Assembly: GCA_934045075.1 (NCBI GenBank)
Contig: OW203722.1
Span: 9,823,396-9,887,395, forward strand
Source of the DNA: Yponomeuta sedellus
Taxonomy: Eukaryota > Arthropoda > Insecta > Lepidoptera > Yponomeutidae
Length of the DNA: 64,000 bases
Direction: 5' to 3'
Position numbers and translations under genes: made by a program. Positions within the stretch are counted from its first letter, which is position 1, and each line of letters begins with the position of its first letter. The notes below the pieces were generated by a model. That model was given only the letters and a program-made list of their open reading frames with translations, was not told the origin of the DNA and searched no databases. Shown piece after piece: positions 1-12,600 of this stretch.

Positions 1-264
1 AAATTTTGACATATTATATGACGACAGCACCATCTATCGGTAACTTGCGGTACTGTTTTTTGTTTTTAATGGCGCTTTGAAAAGCCCTCATTGTTCTGTG
101 GGGTGTTTACGGCAAGTTGCCGTAACACTTCGTCTTTAAAATCACACTGCCGGAATCTCTATAAGATTTGACCGTGTAGATCGTAGAGGGACGGTGTAGA
201 TAATGTATTAGTGATTGAAAGTGTATCTACGGCGCATTATTCTCTATGCTTTTGAACTCAGATT
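1..264. other. Left flank, no gene seen
   Basis: AT-rich sequence with no open frame or recognisable family. It ends at the 8-bp duplication that borders the element starting at 273. Confidence 0.5.
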
Positions 265-444
265 ATTTGATTCAGCGTTGCCAGATGTACGATTTAAATC
301 GTATTCGTACGATTTTTTACATTTATTTTGCATGTACGATCCAGGGGCAGAAATCGTACGTAAACATACGACTTTTTTAGATTTCGTTCAAACAAAGTAC
401 TAATACCAACGTATCACGTCACTATTTATTCTTTTACTTCGATT

Positions 445-865
445 TCAACCCTGTATTATGTCCCCACTGCTGGGGCACGGGTCTCTTCCTTGCGTTGGAG
501 GAAAGTTAGGCCATACTCCACCACGGGAGCCAAGTCCGGGTTGGTGGAAGTTTGTAAGACGGTGGCGGACCTTATTGTCAGAAGTTATCAAGCCGCCCAA
601 AAGGCCTCTGACATGGCTTAACGACTGCCATTACATGACAGCCGGCATCCACGGCTTAACGTGCCTAGCGAAGCACGGAAACGCTCGGAAAAATGCCACT
701 AGCGGTAGTAACGGGACGGTCACCCATCCCGCACCTGACCGCGCCTGTTGTTGCTTAACTCGAGTGATTGATTTCAATCACTCGGTTCGACTAGGCCACG
801 AGCGCGTCGTGGTCATTCTATTACTTACTAAGTACCAACCCACCGTCACTAGTTAATTCTTTTGG
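445..865 (+). repeat. Dispersed repeat family A, copy 1 (longest)
   Basis: Starts near 'caaccctgtattatgtcccc' and continues through '...ctgctggggcacgggtctcttcc', 'ccaccacggg' and 'gacagccggcatccacggc' blocks. The same blocks recur in order at 50022-50165 and 53426-53765, and inverted at 8704-8890. A shorter version is at 27352-27450. The family is common in moth genomes and behaves as a SINE-like or RTE-tail retroposon. The open frame across it (458-856) is not a gene. Confidence 0.75.
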
Positions 866-869
866 CAAA

Positions 870-3118
870 ACAACATATTAAGGTGTTGTGTGGATTTTTC
901 TCCAACAGGAGAAATGTTAAATAATATGAACATAAAACAATCTAGCAAGAAGCAAAGGCAACTGCTCTGGAATTACAGGAAAAATCCTTCAATTGAAACC
1001 AAGGCTAAGTTTATAAATTACTCTAAACAGTACAGAAAATTATTGAAAACTACACAGAAAGCACAAAACAATTATACTATCAATACTGCTGCCAACAAAT
1101 CCAAAGCTACTTGGCAAATTATAAATAGTAACACGAATGTGATGCCTAGAAGTACTATACAAGAAATTAAAGCAAACAATAGGAGTATCACGGACCCAAT
1201 GGAAATAGCAAATACATTTAATAATAATTTTATAGACCAATTCAAACCTGTGAAACAACTAAATAAAAATAAACTCAATTTACCTGCTCACAAACAATCT
1301 ATGTTTATGGCCCCAACCTCAACATCTGACGTAAAATTGGCGATAATGTCACTAAAAAACAAAACAGCCGTGGGCTCCGATAACGTGTCTACCAAATCTG
1401 TTAAATACGTAGCTGATATTATATCACCACAACTAAGCCAAATATTTAATCTCTGCATAAGTAAGGGTACTTATCCTGAGGCTCTAAAACCAGTTATTGT
1501 AAAGCCATTATTTAAACGAGAAGACACTACTGATATGAAATACTACCGACCTATAGCTCTAATATCCATACTCTCTAAAGTATTTGAAAAAATCATTTAC
1601 CAAGCGCTGTATTCATTCTTTTCTAAGTTCAGCTTACTAGCTAATGAACAAAAAGGCTTCCAAAAAGGCAAAAATATAAATCAAGCTATTTTTGACCTTT
1701 TACAATATATAATTACCAGTATGGATAAACAAACACCAACATGCGCTATATTCTTGGATCTAACTAAGGCATTTGATTATGTCGACCATGCAATTTTATT
1801 GAAAAAACTAAATGCGTATGGTATACGCGGTAATGTATTGGAACTATTGGAATCATATTTAAGTAATAGACGGCAACGTACCCAAATAAATAGACTTTGC
1901 AGAAAAACTAAAACTGATAAAGCATATGTGTCAGGTAGCCGCTTCATTAACTGTGGAGTGCCACAGAGCAGTGTTTTGGGGCCACTATTATTTTTGACAT
2001 ACATAAATGACCTTCCTCGTAATGTCTCCCAACCTATGGTGCTATTTGCTGACGACAGTACTATGATCATTAGACAAATTGAAAAAGACTCGTATGAAAA
2101 GTGTGTAAATGATGCACTACATGAAATTATAAAGTGGCTTGACAATAATCATCTTCTAGTTAATATTGGAAAAACTAAACTAATGCACATTTATCAAAAA
2201 ACTCTAAGATCAATTAATCTGAATGTGCAATATAATAATAAGTGTATTAGTACAGTGTCAGAAACGAAATTTCTGGGACTATCTATAGATACCAACTTGA
2301 ACTGGAAAGCTCACTCAAACGAACTTTGCAAAAGGCTTAGCACATCAGCATGCTCTGTTCAAACTCAGGAAGATTGTATGTATTCAGGCTGTTCTCTCAG
2401 CTTACCATGGCATTGTATCGTCAAATTTAAGATACGGTATAATTTTTTGGGGGAATTGTTCTGAAAAAAATACAATCGTCAAGGCTCAAAAACGATGTAT
2501 TCGATCCATGTGCGGGCTTGGATCCTTACATTGCCATCGCTCTATATTTTTGAAGTGGCAACATTCGTTAAAAGCAATCCAAAACTATTTAAAAAAGCAG
2601 GTCAGGTACATGATAGGGATATGCGAAATAGGGATAGATTGACTGCAGCTACATGTAAAACGGCTTTAAAACAAAATAGTCTCATAAGTATGACTCCAAA
2701 AATCTTTAATAAAATACCGGAAGAAATTAAAGCCCTGAATTTATTAAATATGTTTAAAAATAAGTTACGATAATTATTAATTGAAAAATGTTATTATAAG
2801 ATCTGTGATTTCTTAAGCGATAGACTATGATTGTTATTATAATTATTGTTATGACTTCATTCTTATTATACTATTTTGACATACATACTAATTTCATGAT
2901 ATACAATATGAACAAATAATGAATTGTAAATAATCTCTGTTTATGGACATTCTATTTTAATAACTTTATGCATGCTTTAATAAAATTATTCATAATATTA
3001 ATAATGTTCTGGAACCTTGTACGCCCAAAGGCATAGCATAGTGAGCTTATATCTACCGAAGAACTGTACATACCTACACTATGTTATACATTAAATAAAT
3101 TGAAATTGAAATTTAAAT
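870..3118 (+). mobile_element. 5'-truncated non-LTR retrotransposon (LINE, CR1/Jockey group)
   Basis: It encodes reverse transcriptase but no endonuclease, so it is truncated at the 5' end. After the coding part comes a roughly 340-bp AT-rich 3' region that ends in a TTGAAA-type short repeat (about 3098-3123). Such simple-repeat tails suit CR1-like LINEs better than poly(A) LINEs. It lies within the hAT-like element at 273-3233 and directly follows repeat family A copy 1. Confidence 0.75.
890..2773 (+). pseudogene. LINE reverse transcriptase, frame-broken
   Basis: Reverse transcriptase that would copy the element RNA at a nicked target. The main frame (890-2464, 524 codons) shows the RT blocks in order: AVGSDNVS; YYRPIALISILSKVFEKII; GFQKGKNINQAIFDLL; FLDLTKAFDYVDH (catalytic Asp); CGVPQSSVLGPLLFLTYIND; and the active-site FADDST. 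The C-terminal thumb and tail continue in a different frame (2495-2773), so there is a frameshift or stop near 2464. The usual VPQGSVLGP reads VPQSSVLGP, with Gly replaced by Ser. No endonuclease domain precedes it. This is a dead copy. Confidence 0.85.
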
Positions 3119-3241
3119 TGAAACAGTAAAAGATAAATGAAAACGTACTATTTTTTTTAGCAGCCTTCTTAGGGAATACGACTTTTTATTTACCCATCGT
3201 ACGATCGTTCATTCAAAACGTCTGGCAACACTGATTTGATT

Positions 3242-3480
3242 GGAACCTGTTTAAAAACTATTAATGTCAAATAAATAAATCAAATTATTTCACGAAACAT
3301 CTGACGTGGATGGAGGAAAATATTTAGTGGTGGCGAAATAGCAGAATTTCTTTAATTTACTTACTAAAATTAACAACAATACCTTTTTATCACTGTTTTT
3401 CATTGAGTGTTATTAGTACTCAGTTGGTGTGAACGTTAATTTCGGTACTTTGTATTAATGTCCCGAGGGTTGCGGAAAAC
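3242..3480 (+). promoter_or_regulatory. Probable promoter and 5' UTR of the lava-lamp-like gene
   Basis: AT-rich sequence between the hAT-like element and the start codon. It holds a TCAGTT at 3420-3425 that resembles the arthropod initiator TCAGT, 61 bp before the ATG. No TATA box is evident. The transcription start is an inference. Confidence 0.35.
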
Positions 3481-3609
3481 ATGTCTTCAACTAGTAATAA
3501 AAACGTCGAAAACCCCCCTGATCGGGGGCAAATCGATGATCCCGAGGCGAATATAGCGGCTGCACGGTTCGAAGCTGCTAGCGTGGCCGGTAGCTCTAAA
3601 ACTTTCAAG
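3481..3609 (+). CDS. lva: lva-like exon 1 (start exon)
   Basis: The ATG sits in a good context (AAAACATG). It encodes 43 codons beginning MSSTSNKN and ends AAG|GTATTA in phase 0. No upstream in-frame ATG is closer. Confidence 0.75.
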
Positions 3610-6600
3610 GTATTACGCATTTATTATGTACACTGGCTACTTGAAATGCTTGCTTTGACTTCAAGGACTTCGATCGCACTGTGAGCTCGAATGAAACATA
3701 TTTTTAGTTATTTATGACCAGTGACTAATCTGATGTTATTTACTGGTATTTGGTATTCAATTTGTGAAATCATGAACAAAGCATCCATTGTTTCAAAAAA
3801 TGTAATATTGACTACCATATGTTAAAATTTTCTATATAAATTAAGTATTTCTTTATACACCCTCCAGAGTCATCAGCGGGTGTCCTCTTCTGAAAGGCAG
3901 ATCAAGTTTGAGAGAGCCCAAAAGTGCTTGGAAAATGCTGCACTTGTATCAAAACGAATTAAGGAACATCGCAAAGCTACTGCAGAACTATTGGGAAGGC
4001 CATTTGGTAAATATATGTTTGTGTCTCTAGTTTATAATTGATAGATAGATACAAAGTTAAAACATTAATTTACATTTAATTGTGCTTAATTATGTATTGA
4101 TAACATAATTATAATTATGCTGGCTGCCGTCGATAGTTTTTTTTTTTTCTATTTTATCTTGTCAGCTCCATTACAATCTGTAGTTATGACTACAATAAGT
4201 AACTCTGGTGATCGTTATAATAAGTTGTTGCGTTAATTTAAGAACAAGCAGAGCGAGATCCATCGACCTCCATCCTCCTTCTTTAATAATTTAGATCCAG
4301 TATATTTATTCTACGCAGCCGGGAGTAACCCTGGTTTCTGTCTGTAACAAGGCGAGTAGCCAGTACGTTAGGGTGGCACTTTAAGTGCTCCTGATAGCGT
4401 TCACTGTACTCCCTGATTTCCTGATCTACAGTTGGAAAATTTATGTCTCAATACATAAGTTTGTTTGAAATGTACCACGGTATTTACAAGATGGATCTGA
4501 GTGTTTTGGTTTGAAAGCGTTCCAAGATATCAATGTTTGATTTCGAGGCTGTGCCCCAGAGTTGAATGCCGTAAGTCCATATTGGTTTTATTATAGCTTT
4601 ATAGATCGTAATTTTGCACTCTCTTAAAAGTTGTGACTTGCGTCCTAGGAGCCAGTACATTGAGCGGATCTTCATGTCAAGCTGCTTTCGTTTAGTCCAG
4701 ATGTGTTTCCTCCAAGTGAGCCGCCGATCCAAGTGTATTCCGAGGTATTTGGCTTCTTCTGCTTGTGGGATTGGCTTTCCATTTAGGTTGACAGGTGGGC
4801 AAGTTGCCTTCCTTAGTGTAAAGGTGACATGCACGAATTTGGACTCATTCGCCTTTATTCGCCATTTTTTACACCAGTTCTCCATGGCATTTAGTGCTTT
4901 TTGGAGCCGCGCTGACGCAATTTCTGGGCTGCTATGGCTGGACATAAATGCCGTGTCGTCAGCGAATGTTCCTATAGTAGTGTGTTCTGTTGTTGGGAGG
5001 TCAGATGTGTAGATAATGTAGAGAATCGGTCCCAGTACACTACTTGTGGAATTCCTGAGTGAATTGGATAGAGGTTTGATAGTTCATCACTGTGTCTCAC
5101 TTGAAAGCATCTTTCTGTCAAGTAAGAGTCCAAAACAGTAAATATAGTGTGGGGGAGCAAATTCTTCAGTTTGTACTTGAGCCCATCATGCCACACTTTG
5201 TCAAACGCCTGAGTTATGTCAAGAAAAGCGGCAGAACAATATAGCTTTTTATCTAGGGCAGTTGAAATTTCGTTGACCAGTCTATGTACCTGCTCAACTG
5301 TTGCATGTTTTTCGCGAAAACCAAACTGATGATTGGGCACTATTTCACTAAGATGTGGTTTTATTCGTGCAATCAGGACTTTTTCGAAAACTTTTGACAG
5401 GATTGGCAAGAGGCTGATTGGTCGATAAGATGTCGTTTCGTGCGCTGGTTTGCCGTGCTTCGCTATCATTATGATTTGTGCAATTTTCCATTGACCTGGG
5501 TAGTGTCCCGTTCTGAATATTGCGTTAATGATGAGGGTAAGAAGCACCACTGCTTTCCTTTGCATCCTTTTTAGAATCTGAGGCGTGATTTGATCGTATC
5601 CAGGAGATTTTTTTGTTTGTAGCGACATAAGTACTCTTCGAATTTCAGCTGGTGATAAGGATCTAATTGGAAGCGACATTTGATATGGGGAGCTTAATTG
5701 TTGTTTTAAAATTTTTCTTCTTCCTTTGAATCTTCGTCTTCTGCGGGGAATGGAGTGAAAACATGAGATAGATTTTCCGCGAATAATTTAGCTTTTTCAT
5801 CATCACTTCTAGCCCATCCTCCAGTTTGGTTTCTTAATGGTGGCACTGATCTGGTTGGTTGTTTCATTGATTTTGTCGCATTCCACAATGAGTCCGTTCC
5901 AATGTTACTGTTGTCAAGTTTGGACAGATAATTTTGAATATTAGAATCTTTAAGACTGTTAATCACTGCTGTGAGCTGTCGAGAGGCTCGATTGAACTTG
6001 GTTTTGTCCCCAGGATGTCGTGTTTGGTGCCATAGTGTTCGTAGCTGTCGCCTTTCTGTAATTTTCTTCCTAATGTAATGTGGTTGTTGCTTAAGCGCAC
6101 CTTTCTTGTAGCTTCCACCGGTGATGTTGGTTGGTGTAGAGGTAGTGCATGCAGATACTATGGTTCGGTTGATGTGTTCGATGGCTGCTTCTATGTCATT
6201 TTGTGTTTTGAGTCTTATGTTAAGCTCTATATTTCTTTCCATATTTTCTTGGAAAATCTCCCAATCAGTATATTCATTTGTCAAAAAGGGTCTCGGTGAG
6301 TTAACAATCAGAGTTTCACTAACTGTGAGTATTATAGGTGAGCGGTCAGACGATAAATCTGTAATAGATTCAGCTAGAAGATGTCGATATGGAAATCCCT
6401 TTGTAATAAAAAAGTCCAAGAGATCGGGCACTTTATTTGCGTCAGTTGGCCAGTAGGTTGGTTTTCCAGTGGAAACACAAGTCAAATTGTTTTCGACTAT
6501 TGAGTCGTATAATTGTCTACCTCTGTGGAGAATCATTCTCCTGTTACATACCTCGATCCCAGAGTAGCGAAGTACTTATCAAAATCGCTTTTACTAATCT

Positions 6601-9600
6601 TATGTTTTGGGGGGCAGTATATAGCAGAGAAGGATATCGGGCCTTCTTTTGTTGTGACAACTAGGCTAGTGGCTTGGAGGTACTCTTTCTCGTGTTTCTC
6701 AGTTTCGTAGTGTTTGTATTTGGTTTTTATGAGGATCGCCGTACCGCCGTGACTATTGCCTGACGGATGGGTTGGAGAGGTATGTTGAGTATCCTGGTAC
6801 CTTAAGGAAGCTTCTGCTAGTGTACCTCGTTTCAGCTATCAGTATTATGTCAATATTGTATTCGATAATAAATTGTTCTAATTCTTGCCTTCTTTCAGAC
6901 AAGCCGTGGGCGTTCCATTCTGCCACGCCAATGGAATTAATCATTTTGTTTTATGGACGCTGGCTGTGACTAGATCAATTACTCGATCTATTACTTTGTC
7001 TAACATGCGCTCTATTGTTTGTTCAAACCTTGCGAACATCTTGTCGATTATATTCATGATCTGGAGGTTATTTTCATCGCCAATACCAGTTGGTGCTTGT
7101 ATTTCGTTTTATTTTACTAAATTCGCATAACTCTGTGAGCCGGTATACTTGATCTGCGATTTTGGCTCTGGAATGTCTTCTTTGAGATGATTGTTTGTTG
7201 GATATACGCGTGTGGCTTTATTTTTGTTTTTGTTAAAAATCTGGTTCTTGTATTCTTTGTATTTTGTACAGCCCTTGTAATTGGCAGGATGGTTTCCTTC
7301 GCAGTTCACACAAGTGGCCTCAGTTTCAGCAGACTTGGTGCATGTATTTGTGGGGTGGTCCATGCCGCACTTTACGCAGCGGAATATTCTATTGCATTGG
7401 TTCTTTGAGTGGCCAAAGCGTTGGCATCTCTTGCACTGTATTACCTCTTTTTTTTGTATGGAGCTTCTATAGTAACAATCATATTATTTAAGTGCTTGAT
7501 TTTATACACCTCCTTGTTATTAGAGTTTGGCTCGAGATTAACATAGTAAAGAGGAAGAGGCGCTTTAGATTGCCTGTGGAGAGCGTTTGTTATTGATCGC
7601 ACCTTATGTCCATGAGATTCCAGGTCGGCTCTAATCAAGTTCACATCCTCGGATGCGTGGATGCCTTTGATAACCACTCTAAAGGCCCGTTCATGTTTCA
7701 ATTGGTAAGTGTAATGGCTGATGTTTGAAGACAAAAAACTTTCTCTGATAGCTTTGTAAGTTTCTACGTCAGAAGGGATGATTTTGAAAATGTGGCCTGA
7801 CCGTAATGTAGTCAACAGGTATTTAGTTGTATCAGGAACAATTTGTGCGAGGGCTCCTTTTAGTTGTGACACATCCTGAACTCCGGTCACGAAGATTGGC
7901 TCAGGCTTGGGAGTAAACTGAATTTTGTCTTTGCTTTGTGTTGTTGGTTCTTCGCTGTCTTCACTTTGTAGATGATCAAAACGATTTGAAACAGGAACTG
8001 AATAGGTTAGTGTTTGCTTGGCAGCATTTATCTTGTCTGGACTAGGTTCGGTTCTCTTGCGCTTAGGGGTAGGTACTTGGTCGTGTTGCCAAGAGTTTGA
8101 GGTTGTGGGTACTTGTGGCTTTTCTTTACTACTCATGTTGTTTTCCAAGTTTGTTCGAGTTTTGGATGTAAACAAACCTCTATGAAATACTTGTTGGATC
8201 ATTCTTGGTTGTAGATTTAGTGGTTGTACTTCGCCTTCGGGTTCGAAGTCACAGTTGACAATTTTTGTTTTGTGAGATGGATCATCATGATGGAGGTCGG
8301 AAGATTGAGTCTACAATTTTTGACATATTTTCCTACACTGGCATCACTGCATGGAAATCAAATGTCATTGTGACCGTAATCTGTGGGATTGATTTTGAAA
8401 CGCAATCGTAATATTTTACGACAGTTGTATTGAGGATGGGTGATAGTTTTTTAATGAGGGTGGGTGAAGAAAAAGTTTTTGGGTGCTTTAGTGTTCTTGC
8501 ATCATAACTGAGGATTTATCTAAACTTTCACTTTATGTGCCAGTGCAGATAACACTTGCACTGGCACATAAGCACTTCACAAACACTTTTATCTAGGTTT
8601 CTTATGCTTAGATGCTGATTAGCACTGGAAGTTTAAATAAAATCGAGAGCGCACTGTCGCCCACATGACGTTTTTGACAGCTGTGGACGAATGCCGTCGA
8701 TAGATGGCATTCGTTAAACCAAGTCAGAAGCCTTAGGGAGGGCGGCTTGAAAACTTCTGACAGTAAGACCAGCCACTAGTCTTGCAAGCCTTCACCAATC
8801 TGGACTTGGCCCCCGTGGTGGAGTATGGCCTATACCTTCCTCAGGGAAGAGACCCGTGCCCCTCGTTGGGGACATAATGGGTTGATGATGATGATGAATT
8901 ATGTATTTGTTGGTTTTAATAGTTTCATATTGTGTCTTCTCGCCATCTGTAGTCATTTATATTACACCTACTCTAATCATTGCTAATGACTGGTCGCTGG
9001 CTTTAGACTGACAATAATCATGGTAAACATGTCTTGCATCACACATTTGAGATTGCATTAAGGTGTTGGAAAATATTGTAATGTTTCGCAACCGTTCCAC
9101 ATAATATAATTATTTACATGCTAAGGCCTGGTGGTTAGACAGATGTCACTAGAGCAAAGATTATTTACTCAGTATAAAACTCAGGCCTGCTTCTTAGAGG
9201 CATAGGCAGAGACCAACGTTTTTACCAGTTGCCACTTTCCTTTTGCATCATCAATATACATGAGTTTTAGCTTGCACATTGCCAGTCTCAATATTGTTAA
9301 GATTTTACTGCGTGGCAAGCTTGCCATTTCCAGGTCTTTATATCAAACCTATTTGGCTGATGTATATGAGACAAGATTTATTTATTAAGAAATAAGATGC
9401 GGGACAATAATTGTAATGTATCAAAACATCTAACTCTGTGACTTTAGAAATGTAACAGTTCTAAGGTTATTGAATAGGAATAATTGACATGAAGAAGAAA
9501 AAATATTATTGTAATACTCGACTTTTCATAATTACAAATTTGCAGAAGATGATGATGGAGGCGACACAGCTTCCGACATGATGTCTGTAAAGAGTGAGCG

Positions 9601-12600
9601 AACCACTTACTCAACAGCGACTGACACTTCTACCACCTTGTCAGTCCAAGAGGCATTAAACAGTAAGTTGTTGTTTAACAATTGGCTAAAAAGGGGATTG
9701 GTGGATGTGTAATAGCTTTGACATTAATTGTAATATTTGACATTAATTTGGTTTTTCTAGATCATAATATTTTTTAAATTTGAATTTGGGTAGTGTCTAG
9801 ATTTTTTTTTTAATAAATGAGGATTAATAATTGACATTTGTAACAATCAATAACAACTTTGAACATTACTCCATAATACATCTTAACCCCTCCACCTCTT
9901 CCAAAAATATAATGGACGTATTTAATTTGGGCCACATTCATATGTGCTGCTGCTCCCTAAATTAGAATGAGGATTGTTATATTTTGCAAAACAAATTTAC
10001 AGTACCTGGTATAAGTGAAAGTCTTGCCAACACCTTAAAGCAGAAAGAGATTCTTATGGAAAGGATCAAACAGTACAAAGAGATCAGCAAGAGGCCAATT
10101 GTTAAGTCTGCTCCGGTTGTCAAGAGAGAGGTCCTGCTGGAGATCAAGGAGAGTCCTAAAGTAAGCATCTAATTTTATAATTACACTAGAAACTAAGTAC
10201 CAGGTTAATCTTTACCAAAAATTCAAAATTTCCTGGATATCGCTGTTTTATAATTTTATGAGTGTGTTACTGTATTTCTTAAAAGGAAATAAAATGAAAA
10301 GGTTTTATTCAAAGTAGCGCAGAAACTGCGGCTTAAGAGGAAAAATAAATTCTAAGATGAAATTAACTAAAATAAAGAATAAATAAATAACCTAATTCTG
10401 ACAATAACTAAACACAACTCGGGATTAGGGAACTGTAAAAGTTTACATACCATTTAATATTCTTTAGACTATGCCCTTGCTGAAAATCACAACTGTGGGC
10501 AAAAACCTGCTGCAAATACTAGGCCTGAGGCTGTTTTATAGCTTCATGGACACAATACGTATCCCCTAATGATTGTTTATCATATGTGGGTAATACTTTT
10601 TTTAATGCACTAACCCGTGCTAAGGATAATTTTAATAACCTATTTAGAGGCTAAAAATTCCATCCATGCTGGGATTCGAACCCGCGACCTCTGGCTATCC
10701 GTGCCGTGCTGGTATCGTATCCTGGCACGGATAGCTAAATAGGTTTTTAATATTGTGGGTTGTTTGTGATACTGTCCAATGGACTCTACTGGATGCTGGT
10801 GCTAATGGACGCTGTATAAATCATCTTATTATTTTGGATGCAATGTCCAACAGTTTGGCAACATAAATAAAATATTTTTAGTTCTTTTGACTTTTACAAC
10901 AATAATAAAACTCCATCATTTATGAGGGAGTTTTTATTTTTAACAAAAAGCTTATAACTATAGTCTTTGCTACATTGTTTCAGCCAAAAGATAATGCTGA
11001 TATCAATCTACTTCGTAATAAAATCAAAGAGAAAGACAACTCACTGACTGTCATGCAAGTGAAAATGAAGGCTATGGAGACAACCATAATAGATTTGCAG
11101 GAGAAATTGAATGAGAAAGACCAAGTCATTGAAGCTAAAACAAAAGCCACCAGTCTCATGTCTGACAGTCTAAGTAAAAAAGGTATAGTTTTTTATTTAT
11201 AGCACTTATATAGTTACCCCTAATTTACATTTCCTCAGGCAAATAAAAGTGGCTTTTCAAATTATATAATTATGAAATGCAATCAAGTATCTTTTAATAA
11301 CTTTAATATTTGACTAAACATTTGTGGCCGTAATATTTGAACTGTGTAAAATGTGACAAAACATAAAGGACGATTAGACCCCAATGTTGCTTGATTAAAA
11401 AGAAAATTATGTTTAAATTATATATGATCATGTCTCCCTCATCGTTTTCCGGTCACGGCGACCTCACGGCCTTGTAGGATTAGTGAGGCGGTGGGCTCGG
11501 ATGTGACTCGCGAAGCCCAGATTATTTTTTACCGCTTACTAGCTTATTTATACATTGGATTCAGTGAAGTTCATCGCGGTCATTGTACGTGTAAGAGTAA
11601 GTGAACTTCCGACGAGTTTTTCATTTCAGAGAATAGAAGACGGCCTTGAGCAGTCGGTCGCCTGCCCTGCGGGCACACCATTTTAACTGACCTTTCGTCA
11701 GCATTGCTTCCATGCCCCCTATTTGTGTCCGTCTTAAAATCTGTGTTTGGCACTCGGACCTTCTAGGTTGTCCTCAAGATAACTTCCACACGACACAATC
11801 ACTTACTAGATTCTGCTAATGCATTGTGTTACAATGACAATTGCATAAACATATCGATTTAATTTCGTTGCTGCTTCAAGCCTATGCGCGCACATACATC
11901 GAACCTTCTAAGCGTCAATAGTATGAAAAAACACGTCACATGACTCGACCATGTAGCTGTCATGATACTATAAAGCACTAACAGAATCGAAGCCCTGGTC
12001 CCAAACTAGGATACTCTGTCCTAATGATAGATGGTTCGAAGGCACATGAGAAAGACGTACAGTTTCTAAAGGGACAAAGTTTCGGAGGCATAGAGTAATA
12101 TTCCAGCTTATCCTACTTATCCCGTTTGGTGACTCCTGGTAGAGCTTTGGGTTGACGATCAGTGCCTCCAAAACCCAGATACTGGCTTGTGCGCATCGTT
12201 AGGGCCTCTTCCGCCTTTGGCAAGTTCAAGCAACGTGTATGGAAATCGCACAATCTTAATCTAAATTATACGTAAAATCATATCAAATCTTGTTTCATTT
12301 CCAGATAAAGATTCATTGGCTTTAGTAGAAGACACTAGGCTACAGATGACAAAAATGCAAGAGAACTTCATAGCAATGGAAAATGAATGGAAAGAAGAGA
12401 AACAGCGGTTGCACGAAGATATTCAGACAAAGAACGAAAAGATTAGCAACCTAGAAGAAGCTAACACTATACTAGAAAATGCGAGGTTTGATATAAGTGT
12501 TCAGCATTCGAAACTGGCTGAAGAATTGGAAATTAAAACTAAAGAGATTGTAGATCTGCAAGATACACTCTATAAACTGCAGCAATCTGCTGTAGCAACT

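Larger units (their letters stand above)
273..3233. mobile_element. hAT-like terminal-inverted-repeat element with nested retroelements
   Basis: Seen: the left end CAGCGTTGCCAGA and the right end TCTGGCAACACTG are inverted copies (one mismatch in 13). The 8-bp direct repeat ATTTGATT lies immediately outside both ends (265-272 and 3234-3241). A CAG...CTG terminus with an 8-bp target duplication is the hallmark of the hAT superfamily. The outer arms also share inverted copies of CGTACGAT. No hAT transposase is visible. Most of the interior is a SINE-like repeat and a LINE that inserted later, so the original was a short non-autonomous element of roughly 300 bp. The superfamily is inferred from ends and duplication only. 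Confidence 0.72.
4137..8691 (-). mobile_element. Near full-length Jockey-type LINE, 4,555 bp
   Basis: Flanked by a perfect 12-bp duplication (4125-4136 and 8692-8703), with a 12-T run at the 3' end. It carries a zinc-knuckle ORF1 (8202-7109) and an endonuclease/reverse-transcriptase ORF2 (6944-4484) in the order expected for Jockey-clade elements. Both ORFs carry several frame breaks, so it is inactive. It lies antisense in intron 2 of the lva-like gene. A 15-bp perfect inverted repeat (8533-8547 and 8557-8571) sits in its 5' region. Confidence 0.88.
4113..8890 (-). repeat. Dispersed repeat family A, copy 2, split by the Jockey-type LINE
   Basis: The minus-strand copy of family A runs from about 8890 down to 8704. 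It resumes beyond the LINE at 4136 down to about 4113: 'ctggctgccgtcgatag' + 'atggcattcgttaaacc' aligns with the inverted 'ggcttaacgactgcc...gacagccggc' block of copy 1. A GATGATGAT microsatellite follows at 8883-8897. The LINE therefore inserted into this older repeat. Confidence 0.75.

Noticed and set aside
458..856. 132-codon open frame as a gene
   Set aside because: It lies entirely within dispersed repeat family A, and other copies break the frame.
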